Shown in pieces: positions 22,295-27,396 of a DNA stretch of 27,396 nt (positions are counted from its first letter, which is position 1; each line of letters opens with the position of its first letter). Where the stretch lies: assembly GCA_034430515.1 (NCBI GenBank), contig DAOUEP010000054.1, positions 1 to 27,396 of the forward strand, read 5' to 3'. The translations under genes were made by a program, and so were the position numbers. The DNA is from DAOUEH01 sp034430515 (lineage in GTDB: Bacteria > Chloroflexota > Dehalococcoidia > Dehalococcoidales > RBG-16-60-22). The notes under the pieces are model-generated. The model was not told where the DNA came from. It saw nothing but the letters and a program-made list of their open reading frames with translations, and ran no database searches.

Positions 22295-22828
22295 GTGGCG
22301 GAGAATGACAAACAGTGGTACGTGATTCATACCTATTCCGGGCATGAAGAGCGGGTCAAGAAGAACCTGGAGCAGCGCGTCCACTTTATGGACTCCGGGG
22401 ACGAAATTCTGGACGTGGTCATCCCCACCGAAGACGAGATAGAGGTGCGCGGCGGACGTAGGCGTACCGTTACCCGCAAGATTCTGCCCGGCTACGTGCT
22501 GGTGCAGATGAAAATGGACGAAAATACCTGGAGCATCGTGCGCAATACGCCGGGGGTTACCGGCTTCGTGGGCAGCGGCAACGTGCCCACCCCCCTGCGG
22601 GAAAAGGAAGTGGGCGAGATTATCAAGCAGATGACCGCCGAGGCCCCCAAGGTGAAGGTGGGCTTCCGCAAAGGCCAGAGCGTGCGCGTCACCGACGGCC
22701 CGTTCATCGATTTCGTCGGTGTCGTCGACGAGATAAATATGGAAAAAGGTAAAGTCAAGGTGCTTCTCTCCCTGTTCGGCCAGGAAACGCCGGTGGAGCT
22801 TGACTTTTTGCAGATAGACAAACTCTAA
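22295..22828 (+). CDS. nusG: Transcription termination/antitermination factor NusG
   Basis: A 177-residue NusG, binding RNA polymerase and, through its KOW domain, Rho or ribosomal S10. The NGN domain begins QWYVIHTYSGHEERVKKNL and includes RKILPGYVLVQM and VRNTPGVTGFVG. The KOW domain is FRKGQSVRVTDGPFIDFVGVV, with VLLSLFGQETPVELDFLQI at the end. The GTG at 22295 lies 6 bases after GAGG (22285-22288); a GTG four codons further up is in frame but lacks an SD. Confidence 0.95.
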   Translation: MAENDKQWYVIHTYSGHEERVKKNLEQRVHFMDSGDEILDVVIPTEDEIEVRGGRRRTVTRKILPGYVLVQMKMDENTWSIVRNTPGVTGFVGSGNVPTPLREKEVGEIIKQMTAEAPKVKVGFRKGQSVRVTDGPFIDFVGVVDEINMEKGKVKVLLSLFGQETPVELDFLQIDKL

Positions 22829-22847
22829 CGTTTCCGCGGAGAGTAAC

Positions 22848-23270
22848 ATGGCCAAGAAAATTAAAGCCGTCATCAAATTACAAATACCCGCCGGGCAGGC
22901 GAATCCGGCCCCGCCGGTAGGCCCCGCCCTGGGCCAGCACGGGCTCAACATCATGGGCTTCTGCAAGGAATATAACGAGCGTACCGCCTCGCAGACCGGC
23001 TCGATTGTCCCGGTGGAAATCACCGTCTACGAAGACCGCTCCTTTACCTTCATTACCAAGACCCCGCCCACCTCCGACCTGCTCAAGAAGGCCCTGGGTC
23101 TGGAGAAGGCCAGCGGCACCGCCAGCCACGAAGAAGCCGGCACCCTCTCGCGGCAGCAGCTGCGCGAAATCGCCGAGCTCAAGGCCAAAGACCTCAACGC
23201 CAATACCGTCGAGGCCGCCGAGCGCATCGTCGCGGGTACGGCGCGAAGCATGGGGATAAAGGTGGAATAA
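22848..23270 (+). CDS. rplK: Ribosomal protein L11 (uL11)
   Basis: A 140-residue protein of the GTPase-associated centre. The N-terminal KIKAVIKLQIPAGQANPAPPVGPALGQHG has the proline pairs that switch on stringent response and bind thiopeptides. The C-terminal RNA-binding part has ITKTPPTSDLLKKALG and VAGTARSMGI. The length is normal. It starts 19 bases after nusG behind GGAGAG and ends one base before rplA. The partner stalk genes rplJ and rplL are not downstream but on the opposite strand at 25925-26922. Confidence 0.97.
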   Translation: MAKKIKAVIKLQIPAGQANPAPPVGPALGQHGLNIMGFCKEYNERTASQTGSIVPVEITVYEDRSFTFITKTPPTSDLLKKALGLEKASGTASHEEAGTLSRQQLREIAELKAKDLNANTVEAAERIVAGTARSMGIKVE

Positions 23271-23271
23271 C

Positions 23272-23985
23272 ATGGTAAAGCACGGCAAGAAGTATACCGA
23301 AGCGGCCGGCCTCGTCGAGAGGGAAAAGACCTACCAGCCCGAAGAGGCCATCGACCTGGTTAAGAAGACGGCCCCGGCCAAGTTCGACGAGACCGTCGAG
23401 CTGCACCTGCGCATGGGCCTCGACCCGCGCAACGCCCAGCAGCAGGTAAGGGGGGTGGCGCTGCTGCCCCACGGGCTGGGCAAGAAGGTGCGCGTGCTCG
23501 TCTTCGCCCAGGGGGAGGCCGAAAGGGTGGCCTCCGGCGCCGGCGCCGACTACGTGGGCGGCGACGACCTGATTAAGAAAATAGAGGAAGGCTGGCTGGA
23601 CTTTGATACCGCCATCGCCATCCCGGAGATGATGAGCAAGGTGGGCAAGCTGGGTAAAATCCTGGGGCGCAAGGGCCTGATGCCCAACCCCAAGGCCGGC
23701 ACGGTGGCCCAGATGAACGACCTGCCCCGCGTCATCGAGGACGCCCGCAAGGGCCGCGTGGAGTACAAGCTGGACAGGACGGCCATCATCCACGTGGCGT
23801 TGGGCAAGGTGAGCTTTGAGGACAAGATGCTGCTGGATAACCTGACGGCGGTGATGGAGGCGGTGGTCAAGGCCAAGCCCAGCGGCGCCAAGGGCCAGTA
23901 CATCAAGAGCGCCTACATCACCACCACCATGGGGCCGGGCGTCAAGCTGGATCTGACCGCGGCCACCACGCTGACGGCCAGCTAG
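23272..23985 (+). CDS. rplA: Ribosomal protein L1 (uL1)
   Basis: A 237-residue L1, binding helices 76-78 of 23S rRNA and in many bacteria repressing its own mRNA. Motifs are FDETVELHLRMGLDPRNAQQQVRG, VLVFAQGE, GRKGLMPNPKAGTV and the C-terminal IKSAYITTTMGPGVKLD. The ATG follows the rplK stop by one base with AAGGTGG upstream, so the two genes are coupled. It is the last gene of the tuf cluster and is closed by the hairpin at 24010-24036. Confidence 0.97.
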   Translation: MVKHGKKYTEAAGLVEREKTYQPEEAIDLVKKTAPAKFDETVELHLRMGLDPRNAQQQVRGVALLPHGLGKKVRVLVFAQGEAERVASGAGADYVGGDDLIKKIEEGWLDFDTAIAIPEMMSKVGKLGKILGRKGLMPNPKAGTVAQMNDLPRVIEDARKGRVEYKLDRTAIIHVALGKVSFEDKMLLDNLTAVMEAVVKAKPSGAKGQYIKSAYITTTMGPGVKLDLTAATTLTAS

Positions 23986-24009
23986 CTCGGGTTTTTAATA
24001 TGTCTTTGG

Positions 24010-24036
24010 GGAGGGGCGCCAAGCCCCTCCTTTTCT
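24010..24036 (+). terminator. Intrinsic terminator of the tuf-rplA operon
   Basis: GGAGGGGC (24010-24017) and GCCCCTCC (24023-24030) form a perfect 8-bp stem with loop GCCAA, followed by TTTTCT. A closely similar hairpin with no T tract lies at 27269-27290. Confidence 0.85.
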
Positions 24037-24040
24037 ATGT

Positions 24041-24210
24041 TATCTATTCCCACCCAGGCCGCCCCGTATCATCCACGGCTTAGCCCGGAGAAAAATCCTC
24101 CTTAATCCCCCTTTACAAAGGGGGACAATACATCTCGCACAATGGGTCGTCTCCCTTTCGTAAAGGGAGACCGAGAAGGATTTAGCCCAGGGGCGTTAGC
24201 CCCCCAAATC
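24041..24210 (-). repeat. Dispersed palindromic repeat, copy B (most of the 23986-24300 gap)
   Basis: The gap between rplA and the first cupin holds no gene. On the minus strand GGGCTAAGCCG and GGGCGGCCTGGGTGGGAATAG (split over 24041-24086) match the tails of the copies at 2372-2410 and 27354-27396. Three hairpins follow: TCCCCCTTT (24106-24114) / AAAGGGGGA (24117-24125); GTCTCCCTTT (24149-24158) / AAAGGGAGAC (24162-24171); and GGGGC (24190-24194) / GCCCC (24199-24203), the last bracketed by GATTT and AAATC. The remaining bases to 24300 are AT-rich promoter sequence of the cupin unit. Confidence 0.7.
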
Positions 24211-24217
24211 AATTTGT

Positions 24218-24273
24218 TATATCGCGATATATTATGCTATTCTTAGGGCAGAAGACCGGAATTTTTATATAAT
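24218..24273 (+). promoter_or_regulatory. Promoter and possible operator of the cupin cluster
   Basis: A perfect 14-bp palindrome TATATCGCGATATA (24218-24231) lies 36 bases upstream of TATAAT (24268-24273). The -35 is poor (TTAGGG at 24243-24248), which suits activator control. The AT-rich patch is unlike the surrounding GC-rich DNA. The start codon follows after the SD GGAAAGGA (24284-24291). Confidence 0.5.
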
Positions 24274-24300
24274 CAACCAAAACGGAAAGGAAAAAACCAA

Positions 24301-24822
24301 ATGGCGGAATCAAAGTACGGCAAGTACATTTGCACGGAACTGGCACCCAACATCCCCCTGCCGCCCTACCGTGAATGGGAACGCGACATGATTGGCGACG
24401 GGCCATGGGAGGGCTACCACCGCGCCCTGGAGCACGTGGTCTGGACGGACGCCAACGTCATCCCCGGCGCTTTCTATTCCGAGATGGTCTGGCAGTGGAG
24501 CGAGAAGTACCCGGGCATCAGGCCGCGCCCGGTACTTACCCCGGAGCAGATAGAGGAAATGAAGAAGAAGCCGGGCGGCCAGGGAGTCCCGCCTCACTCG
24601 CACCCCTTCCCGGAGCTGCTCTCCTTCTTCGGGACGGACCCGAAACACCCGGATGACCTGCGCGGCGAGGTGGAGTTTTGGATGGAGGACGAAAAATACA
24701 TCTTTACCAGGAGCTTCGTGGTCTACATTCCCGCCAACGTCGTCCACTGCCCGCTGCGTATCCTCCGCATGGACGATTCCTTCTTCCACTACACCATCGG
24801 CCCCGGTGGCGAGTACGTCTAA
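24301..24822 (+). CDS. Cupin-domain protein 1 (metal site intact)
   Basis: A 173-residue small cupin of unknown function. The first cupin motif is PHSHPFPELLSFFG with His99, His101 and Glu105; the second is YIPANVVHCPL with His149. All four usual metal ligands are present, so a Fe, Mn or Zn ion is likely. The N-terminal MAESKYGKYICTELAP is shared with cupin 3 of this cluster. FWMEDEKYIFTRSFVVYIPA is common to the group. The long loop around residues 65-95 (charged, Pro-rich) is its own. It leads three paralogues in tandem and has no signal peptide. Substrate and reaction are not known; dioxygenase, isomerase and sensor roles are all possible. Confidence 0.82.
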   Translation: MAESKYGKYICTELAPNIPLPPYREWERDMIGDGPWEGYHRALEHVVWTDANVIPGAFYSEMVWQWSEKYPGIRPRPVLTPEQIEEMKKKPGGQGVPPHSHPFPELLSFFGTDPKHPDDLRGEVEFWMEDEKYIFTRSFVVYIPANVVHCPLRILRMDDSFFHYTIGPGGEYV

Positions 24823-24855
24823 CGGCCCGAATAATCAGATAGAAAGGAAACGCTC

Positions 24856-25296
24856 ATGGCGAGAAAATACGAAAAGATGTTCGTGACCCGGGACAAGCCC
24901 GGCTACAAGTATCCCGCTTACATGCATTTAGATCCCGGGAGCACCCAGCGCCTGGTGTATATCGACGAGGAGACCGTCAAGGACGCCGAGTTCGGTTGCG
25001 AGAACATGTGGCTGCTGCCCGGCGACCCCAAAGAGCGGAAAGTCATGGATGCCAACACCCAGCCCTACGGCCGCTTCTTCGGCTTCTACAGCTTTAACTA
25101 CGAAAACGTCCGCGACCTCTGCGCCGAGATAGAGGTCTACATCGGCGGCGAAAAGCACATCGTCAAGAGGAGCGGCGCCATGTTCATCCCGGGCGGGCTG
25201 GAGGTGGGGCCACTGACCTTCCGCAACATCACCCGGCCTGTCTTTTTCACCATCGAGTTCCCCTGTGGGGAAGGGCTGAAGAAGAAATACGTCTAG
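24856..25296 (+). CDS. Cupin-like protein 2 (metal ligands lost)
   Basis: A 146-residue paralogue of its two neighbours, recognised from EIEVYIGGEKHIVKRSGAMFIP and the PLTFRNITRPVFF tail. Alignment by eye with cupin 3 puts Asn67 and Gln69 at the HxH positions, Arg73 at the Glu and Val117 at the last His. All four ligands are gone while the fold residues (Gly, Pro, aromatic core) remain, so it is not simply decayed; the frame is intact and the SD (AAAGGAAA) good. It may bind its partner cupins or a ligand without metal. The gene lies 33 bases after cupin 1 on the same transcript. Confidence 0.75.
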   Translation: MARKYEKMFVTRDKPGYKYPAYMHLDPGSTQRLVYIDEETVKDAEFGCENMWLLPGDPKERKVMDANTQPYGRFFGFYSFNYENVRDLCAEIEVYIGGEKHIVKRSGAMFIPGGLEVGPLTFRNITRPVFFTIEFPCGEGLKKKYV

Positions 25297-25366
25297 CCGG
25301 AACGCGTAGGTTCTCCGGGAAAAGGTGGGGGCTTTCTTTTGTTAATAACTTGAGGAGGACACCGGG

Positions 25367-25822
25367 ATGGCCGAAACCAAGTACGGAAAATACATCGTTA
25401 GCACGCTCATGCCGCCGCCCGACGAGGCCCCCTGGGCCCCGCCGATATCGGTGGCGGGGAAGGGTAAAGGGGGGCGGCTCTTTTTCCTGGACGCCAACAC
25501 CGCCCCGGGGGCCTTCTACACGGAGTGCGTCTGGGTGCTGCCGCGCCCGGCGGGCACCGGCCCGGCGCCGGGACGGACGGTCGGCACCGAGGCCCATACC
25601 CACGACTACGACGAGGTTATCGCCTTCATCGGCACGGACTTGAACGACCCCTACGATATGGGCGCCGAGGTGGAGCTGTGGCTGGAGGATGAAAAGCACA
25701 TCATCACGCGGAGCTCGTTGGTCTTTATCCCCGCCGGGATGAAGCACTGCCCGCTGACCTTCCTGCGGGTAGATAAGCCGGTGTTCCACTTTACCACCGG
25801 GCCGGCCAAGAAGTACTTCTAA
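25367..25822 (+). CDS. Cupin-domain protein 3 (metal site intact)
   Basis: A 151-residue cupin with motif 1 AHTHDYDEVIAFIG (His77, His79, Glu83) and motif 2 FIPAGMKHCPL (His127), a complete metal site. The start MAETKYGKYI closely repeats that of cupin 1, and EVELWLEDEKHIITRSS matches both neighbours. A Gly/Pro-rich linker (RPAGTGPAPGR, about 60-70) precedes motif 1. The SD GAGGAGG is strong. A 70-base gap separates it from cupin 2, so it is probably still on the same transcript. It converges on rplL with about 100 bases between stops. Function unknown. Confidence 0.82.
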   Translation: MAETKYGKYIVSTLMPPPDEAPWAPPISVAGKGKGGRLFFLDANTAPGAFYTECVWVLPRPAGTGPAPGRTVGTEAHTHDYDEVIAFIGTDLNDPYDMGAEVELWLEDEKHIITRSSLVFIPAGMKHCPLTFLRVDKPVFHFTTGPAKKYF

Positions 25823-25858
25823 AAAAGACCGGCGGCCACCGGGGCGGTTTTGGCAAAC

Positions 25859-25891
25859 GGACGGGCCGGGCCGTTAAGCCCGAACCCGCCC
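25859..25891 (-). terminator. Possible terminator of rplJ-rplL
   Basis: Read on the minus strand, GGGCGGG-TT-CGGGC pairs with GCCCG-G-CCCGTCC around the loop TTAACG, a strong bulged stem in the gap between the converging rplL and cupin 3 genes. Only GTTT follows, so termination is uncertain. Confidence 0.4.
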
Positions 25892-25924
25892 GCTTGATTC
25901 GACTGTGGGTCTGGATAGTACCGT

Positions 25925-26395
25925 TTACTTGACTTCGACGGTGGCGCCGGCCGCTTCCAGCTTCTGCTTGGCGGTGGCGGCCTCTTCTTTGGTAACGCCT
26001 TCCTTGACCGGCTGGGGCGCGCCTTCCACCAGGTCTTTGGACTCCTTGAGGCCCAGGGTGGTCAGCTCGCGGACGGCCTTGATGACGTTAATCTTGTTGG
26101 CGCCGAATTCCTTGAGGATGACAGTGAACTCGGTCTGCTCCTCGGCTTCCGCCGCGCCGCCCGCATCGGCCGCCGGGGCCGCTACCGCGGCTACCGCTAC
26201 CGGGGCCGCCGCGCTGACGCCGAACTCCTCTTCCATCGCCTTGACCAGCTCGGCCAGCTCGACGACGGTCATGCCCTTGATGGCGGTGAGGATGCTATCC
26301 AGCGCCGCCGATTTCTTAGCCTTGGCCGCTTTGGGCTTGGCCTCTTCTTTGGCCTCGGCGGCCGCCTCTTTGGCCTGCTTCTCTTCGTCTGCCAT
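25925..26395 (-). CDS. rplL: Ribosomal protein L7/L12 (bL12)
   Basis: Stalk protein that recruits translation GTPases. The C-terminal domain is standard (TEFTVILKEFGANKINVIKAVRELTTLGLKESKDLVEGAP split over about 88-126), preceded by an Ala-rich hinge (AAAPVAVAAVAAPAAD). The N-terminal dimer helix (ILTAIKGMTVVELAELVKAMEEEFGV) begins only near residue 35. The first 30 or so residues (EEKQAKEAAAEAKEEAKP then KAAKAKK) are an added charged Ala/Lys/Glu segment; usual L7/L12 is about 120-130 residues, this one 156. GGAGGGA sits 9 bases before the ATG, so the extension is probably translated. It lies 2 bases after rplJ. Confidence 0.96.
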   Translation of the reverse strand: MADEEKQAKEAAAEAKEEAKPKAAKAKKSAALDSILTAIKGMTVVELAELVKAMEEEFGVSAAAPVAVAAVAAPAADAGGAAEAEEQTEFTVILKEFGANKINVIKAVRELTTLGLKESKDLVEGAPQPVKEGVTKEEAATAKQKLEAAGATVEVK

Positions 26396-26397
26396 GA

Positions 26398-26922
26398 TTA
26401 GGCTCCCTCCAGTTGATTAATTCTTGCCTGCAGCACGCCCATGATGCCCCGCAGCGGGCCTGCTAGCACGTTGACCAGTCCGTAAATGGGGCTCTGCATC
26501 CCGGCCATGACCAGGGCCAGCAGCACCTCGCGGGAAGGCAGCCTGGCCAGGGTTTCCACCTCTTTGGCGGTGAGCATCCGGTCGGCCAGAAAGCCGCCCT
26601 TGATGCCGAGGATGGACTTGGTGGTGCGGATGTAGTCGGTGAGGACTTTGGCCGCCTCCGGCGCCTCGCCGTGGCCGAAAGCGATGGCCACCGGCCCCTC
26701 GAAGCTGGCCGCCAGGTCGTCCAGGCCGGCTTCTCGGGCGGCGAACTGCGCCAGCGAGTTCTTCACCACCCGGTACTCGATGCCCGCCTCCCGCAGCTTG
26801 CGGCGCAGGTTGGTGAGCTCGGACGTGGTCAGCCCGCGGTAGTCGGTCAGGATGCCCACCTGGCTGCGGGAGAGAATCTCCCGCAGGCCCTCCACCAGCT
26901 GCACTTTCTTTTCCGTTGGCAT
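26398..26922 (-). CDS. rplJ: Ribosomal protein L10 (uL10)
   Basis: A 174-residue base of the ribosomal stalk. It begins MPTEKKVQLVEGLREILSRS, followed by GILTDYRGLTTSELTNLRRKLREAG, YRVVKNSLAQFAA and FEGPVAIAFGHG; the C-terminal helix (NVLAGPLRGIMGVLQARINQLEG) binds L7/L12 dimers. The ATG follows GGAGG. It is normally fourth in rplKAJL, but here it lies on the opposite strand from rplKA, with its own promoter and leader. Coupled to rplL (2-base gap). Confidence 0.96.
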   Translation of the reverse strand: MPTEKKVQLVEGLREILSRSQVGILTDYRGLTTSELTNLRRKLREAGIEYRVVKNSLAQFAAREAGLDDLAASFEGPVAIAFGHGEAPEAAKVLTDYIRTTKSILGIKGGFLADRMLTAKEVETLARLPSREVLLALVMAGMQSPIYGLVNVLAGPLRGIMGVLQARINQLEGA

Positions 26923-26946
26923 CGGTTACCTCCTGCCGTACCCATG

Positions 26947-26993
26947 AAAAATCCCCGCTCCGAAGGCGAGGATTGATAACGCAAGGTTGCGTT
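26947..26993 (-). terminator. Attenuator in the rplJ leader
   Basis: On the minus strand AATCC...GCG / CGC...GGATT (arms 26970-26974 with 26950-26954, plus inner pairs) forms a hairpin ending in T5 (26947-26951), 25 bases before the rplJ start. Just upstream is a second hairpin, AACGCAA / TTGCGTT (26978-26984, 26987-26993). The order suits an attenuator or antiterminator switch under L10 control. Confidence 0.65.
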
Positions 26994-27000
26994 TTTTCAT

Positions 27001-27050
27001 CCTCGGCAGGCCGTTCATTAAGCCCCCTGGGGGCACCCGCTGTCTTCGGA
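27001..27050 (-). promoter_or_regulatory. L10 leader (autoregulatory element of rplJL)
   Basis: On the minus strand the leader has GAAGACAGCGGGTG, a G/C hairpin (CCCCC / GGGGG), then TTAAT and CCTGCCGAGG. These are the hallmarks of the bacterial L10 leader, whose kink-turn binds L10(L12)4 and shuts off further synthesis. It is followed by the attenuator hairpin. A complete leader here shows that rplJL is a separate unit. Confidence 0.85.
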
Positions 27051-27072
27051 CGCGATATTCAGTTAACGATTT

Positions 27073-27101
27073 ATTCTAGCATAAAGAGGGGTGTATGTAA
27101 A
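27073..27101 (-). promoter_or_regulatory. Promoter of rplJ-rplL
   Basis: On the minus strand TTTACA (27096-27101), 17 bases, TAGAAT (27073-27078). The start near 27066 gives a leader of about 145 bases holding the L10 element and attenuator. Confidence 0.75.
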
Positions 27102-27124
27102 GGGATTGGGTTCGGGGATGATTT

Positions 27125-27396
27125 TATACCTCACCCCCTTTGTCCCCCTCTCCAAACTCAAGATATTTTATGCCCGTTTATCTCCTGTTTGGAGAGGGGG
27201 AGTTTGATTTTAGAAGAGGGGCTTCGCCCCTCTTAAACACCCGTTCCTAAAAAGGGGAGTAGCCTGCGGAGAGGGGCGCCAGCCCCTCTCAAAATAGTCT
27301 TCCCCCTTCCCCTAGGGGAAGGGGGATAAAGGGGGATGGGGGAAAGGATTAAAGCTAAGCCGCCGATGCCACGAGGGTGGCCTGGATGGGAATAGA
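27125..27396 (+). repeat. Dispersed palindromic repeat, copy C (gene-free end of window)
   Basis: This last stretch has no gene. It repeats the copy at 2228-2432: the arms TCCCCCTCTCCAAAC (27143-27157) and its complement (27187-27201), then the hairpin AAGAGGGGC / GCCCCTCTT (27214-27222, 27226-27234). Added to these are GAGAGGGGC / GCCCCTCTC (27269-27277, 27282-27290) and a perfect 26-bp palindrome at 27301-27326. The tail GCTAAGCCGCCGATG (27354) to GGGAATAG runs to the window edge, so the element may continue. Confidence 0.8.

Noticed and set aside
25823..25858. Terminator for cupin 3 on the plus strand
   Set aside because: Only weak pairings (ACCG/CGGT) with a short T run were found, so no feature was called.
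1..27396. Prophage, integron or transposon because of xerD and the repeats
   Set aside because: No transposase, phage structural gene, attI or cassette array was found; xerD is in a housekeeping setting.

Overview
The window is GC-rich and densely coded, with short intergenic gaps, SD-led ATG/GTG/TTG starts and sigma70-type promoters. Gene content suggests a Dehalococcoidia-like member of the Chloroflexota: a stand-alone Elp3 of the size known from Dehalococcoides, ComEA/ComEC, two-subunit CoA transferases, small nitroreductases and iron-sulfur flavoproteins. This assignment is an inference, not a proof. No phage, transposase, CRISPR array or rRNA gene was seen.

Left part (1-6214): the 3' part of a UvrD/PcrA helicase; a MazF-type toxin/antitoxin pair flanked by direct copies of a dispersed repeat; then a minus-strand run xerD, small tail-anchored protein, pcm and two tandem nitroreductases.

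Middle (6215-13909): comEA-comEC from a strong promoter; a small RNase H-fold nuclease; a minus-strand pair made of a membrane-anchored unknown protein and a Trm9/ALKBH8-like methyltransferase; a divergent elp3; then an MBL hydrolase plus a zincin-like protein. Elp3 makes the cm5 group on wobble uridine and Trm9 methylates that group to mcm5, so the two neighbours could form a bacterial mcm5U34 pathway. This is the most interesting hypothesis of the window.

Right-middle (13910-20086): a PAS-STAS regulator leading a two-subunit CoA-transferase operon; a lipoprotein; an iron-sulfur flavoprotein; an MFS transporter; tRNA-Asn; and a rhomboid protease.

Right part (20087-27396): a translation cluster tRNA-Thr(TGT), tRNA-Tyr(GTA), tRNA-Thr(GGT), tuf, rpmG, secE, nusG, rplK, rplA, closed by a strong terminator. 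The usual rplJ-rplL continuation is not downstream on the same strand. Instead there are three small cupin paralogues, the middle one stripped of its metal ligands. Facing them on the opposite strand is an independent rplJ-rplL unit with its own promoter, L10 leader and attenuator. A dispersed family of palindromic intergenic repeats lies around positions 2230-2430, 3094-3160, 24010-24210 and 27125-27396.
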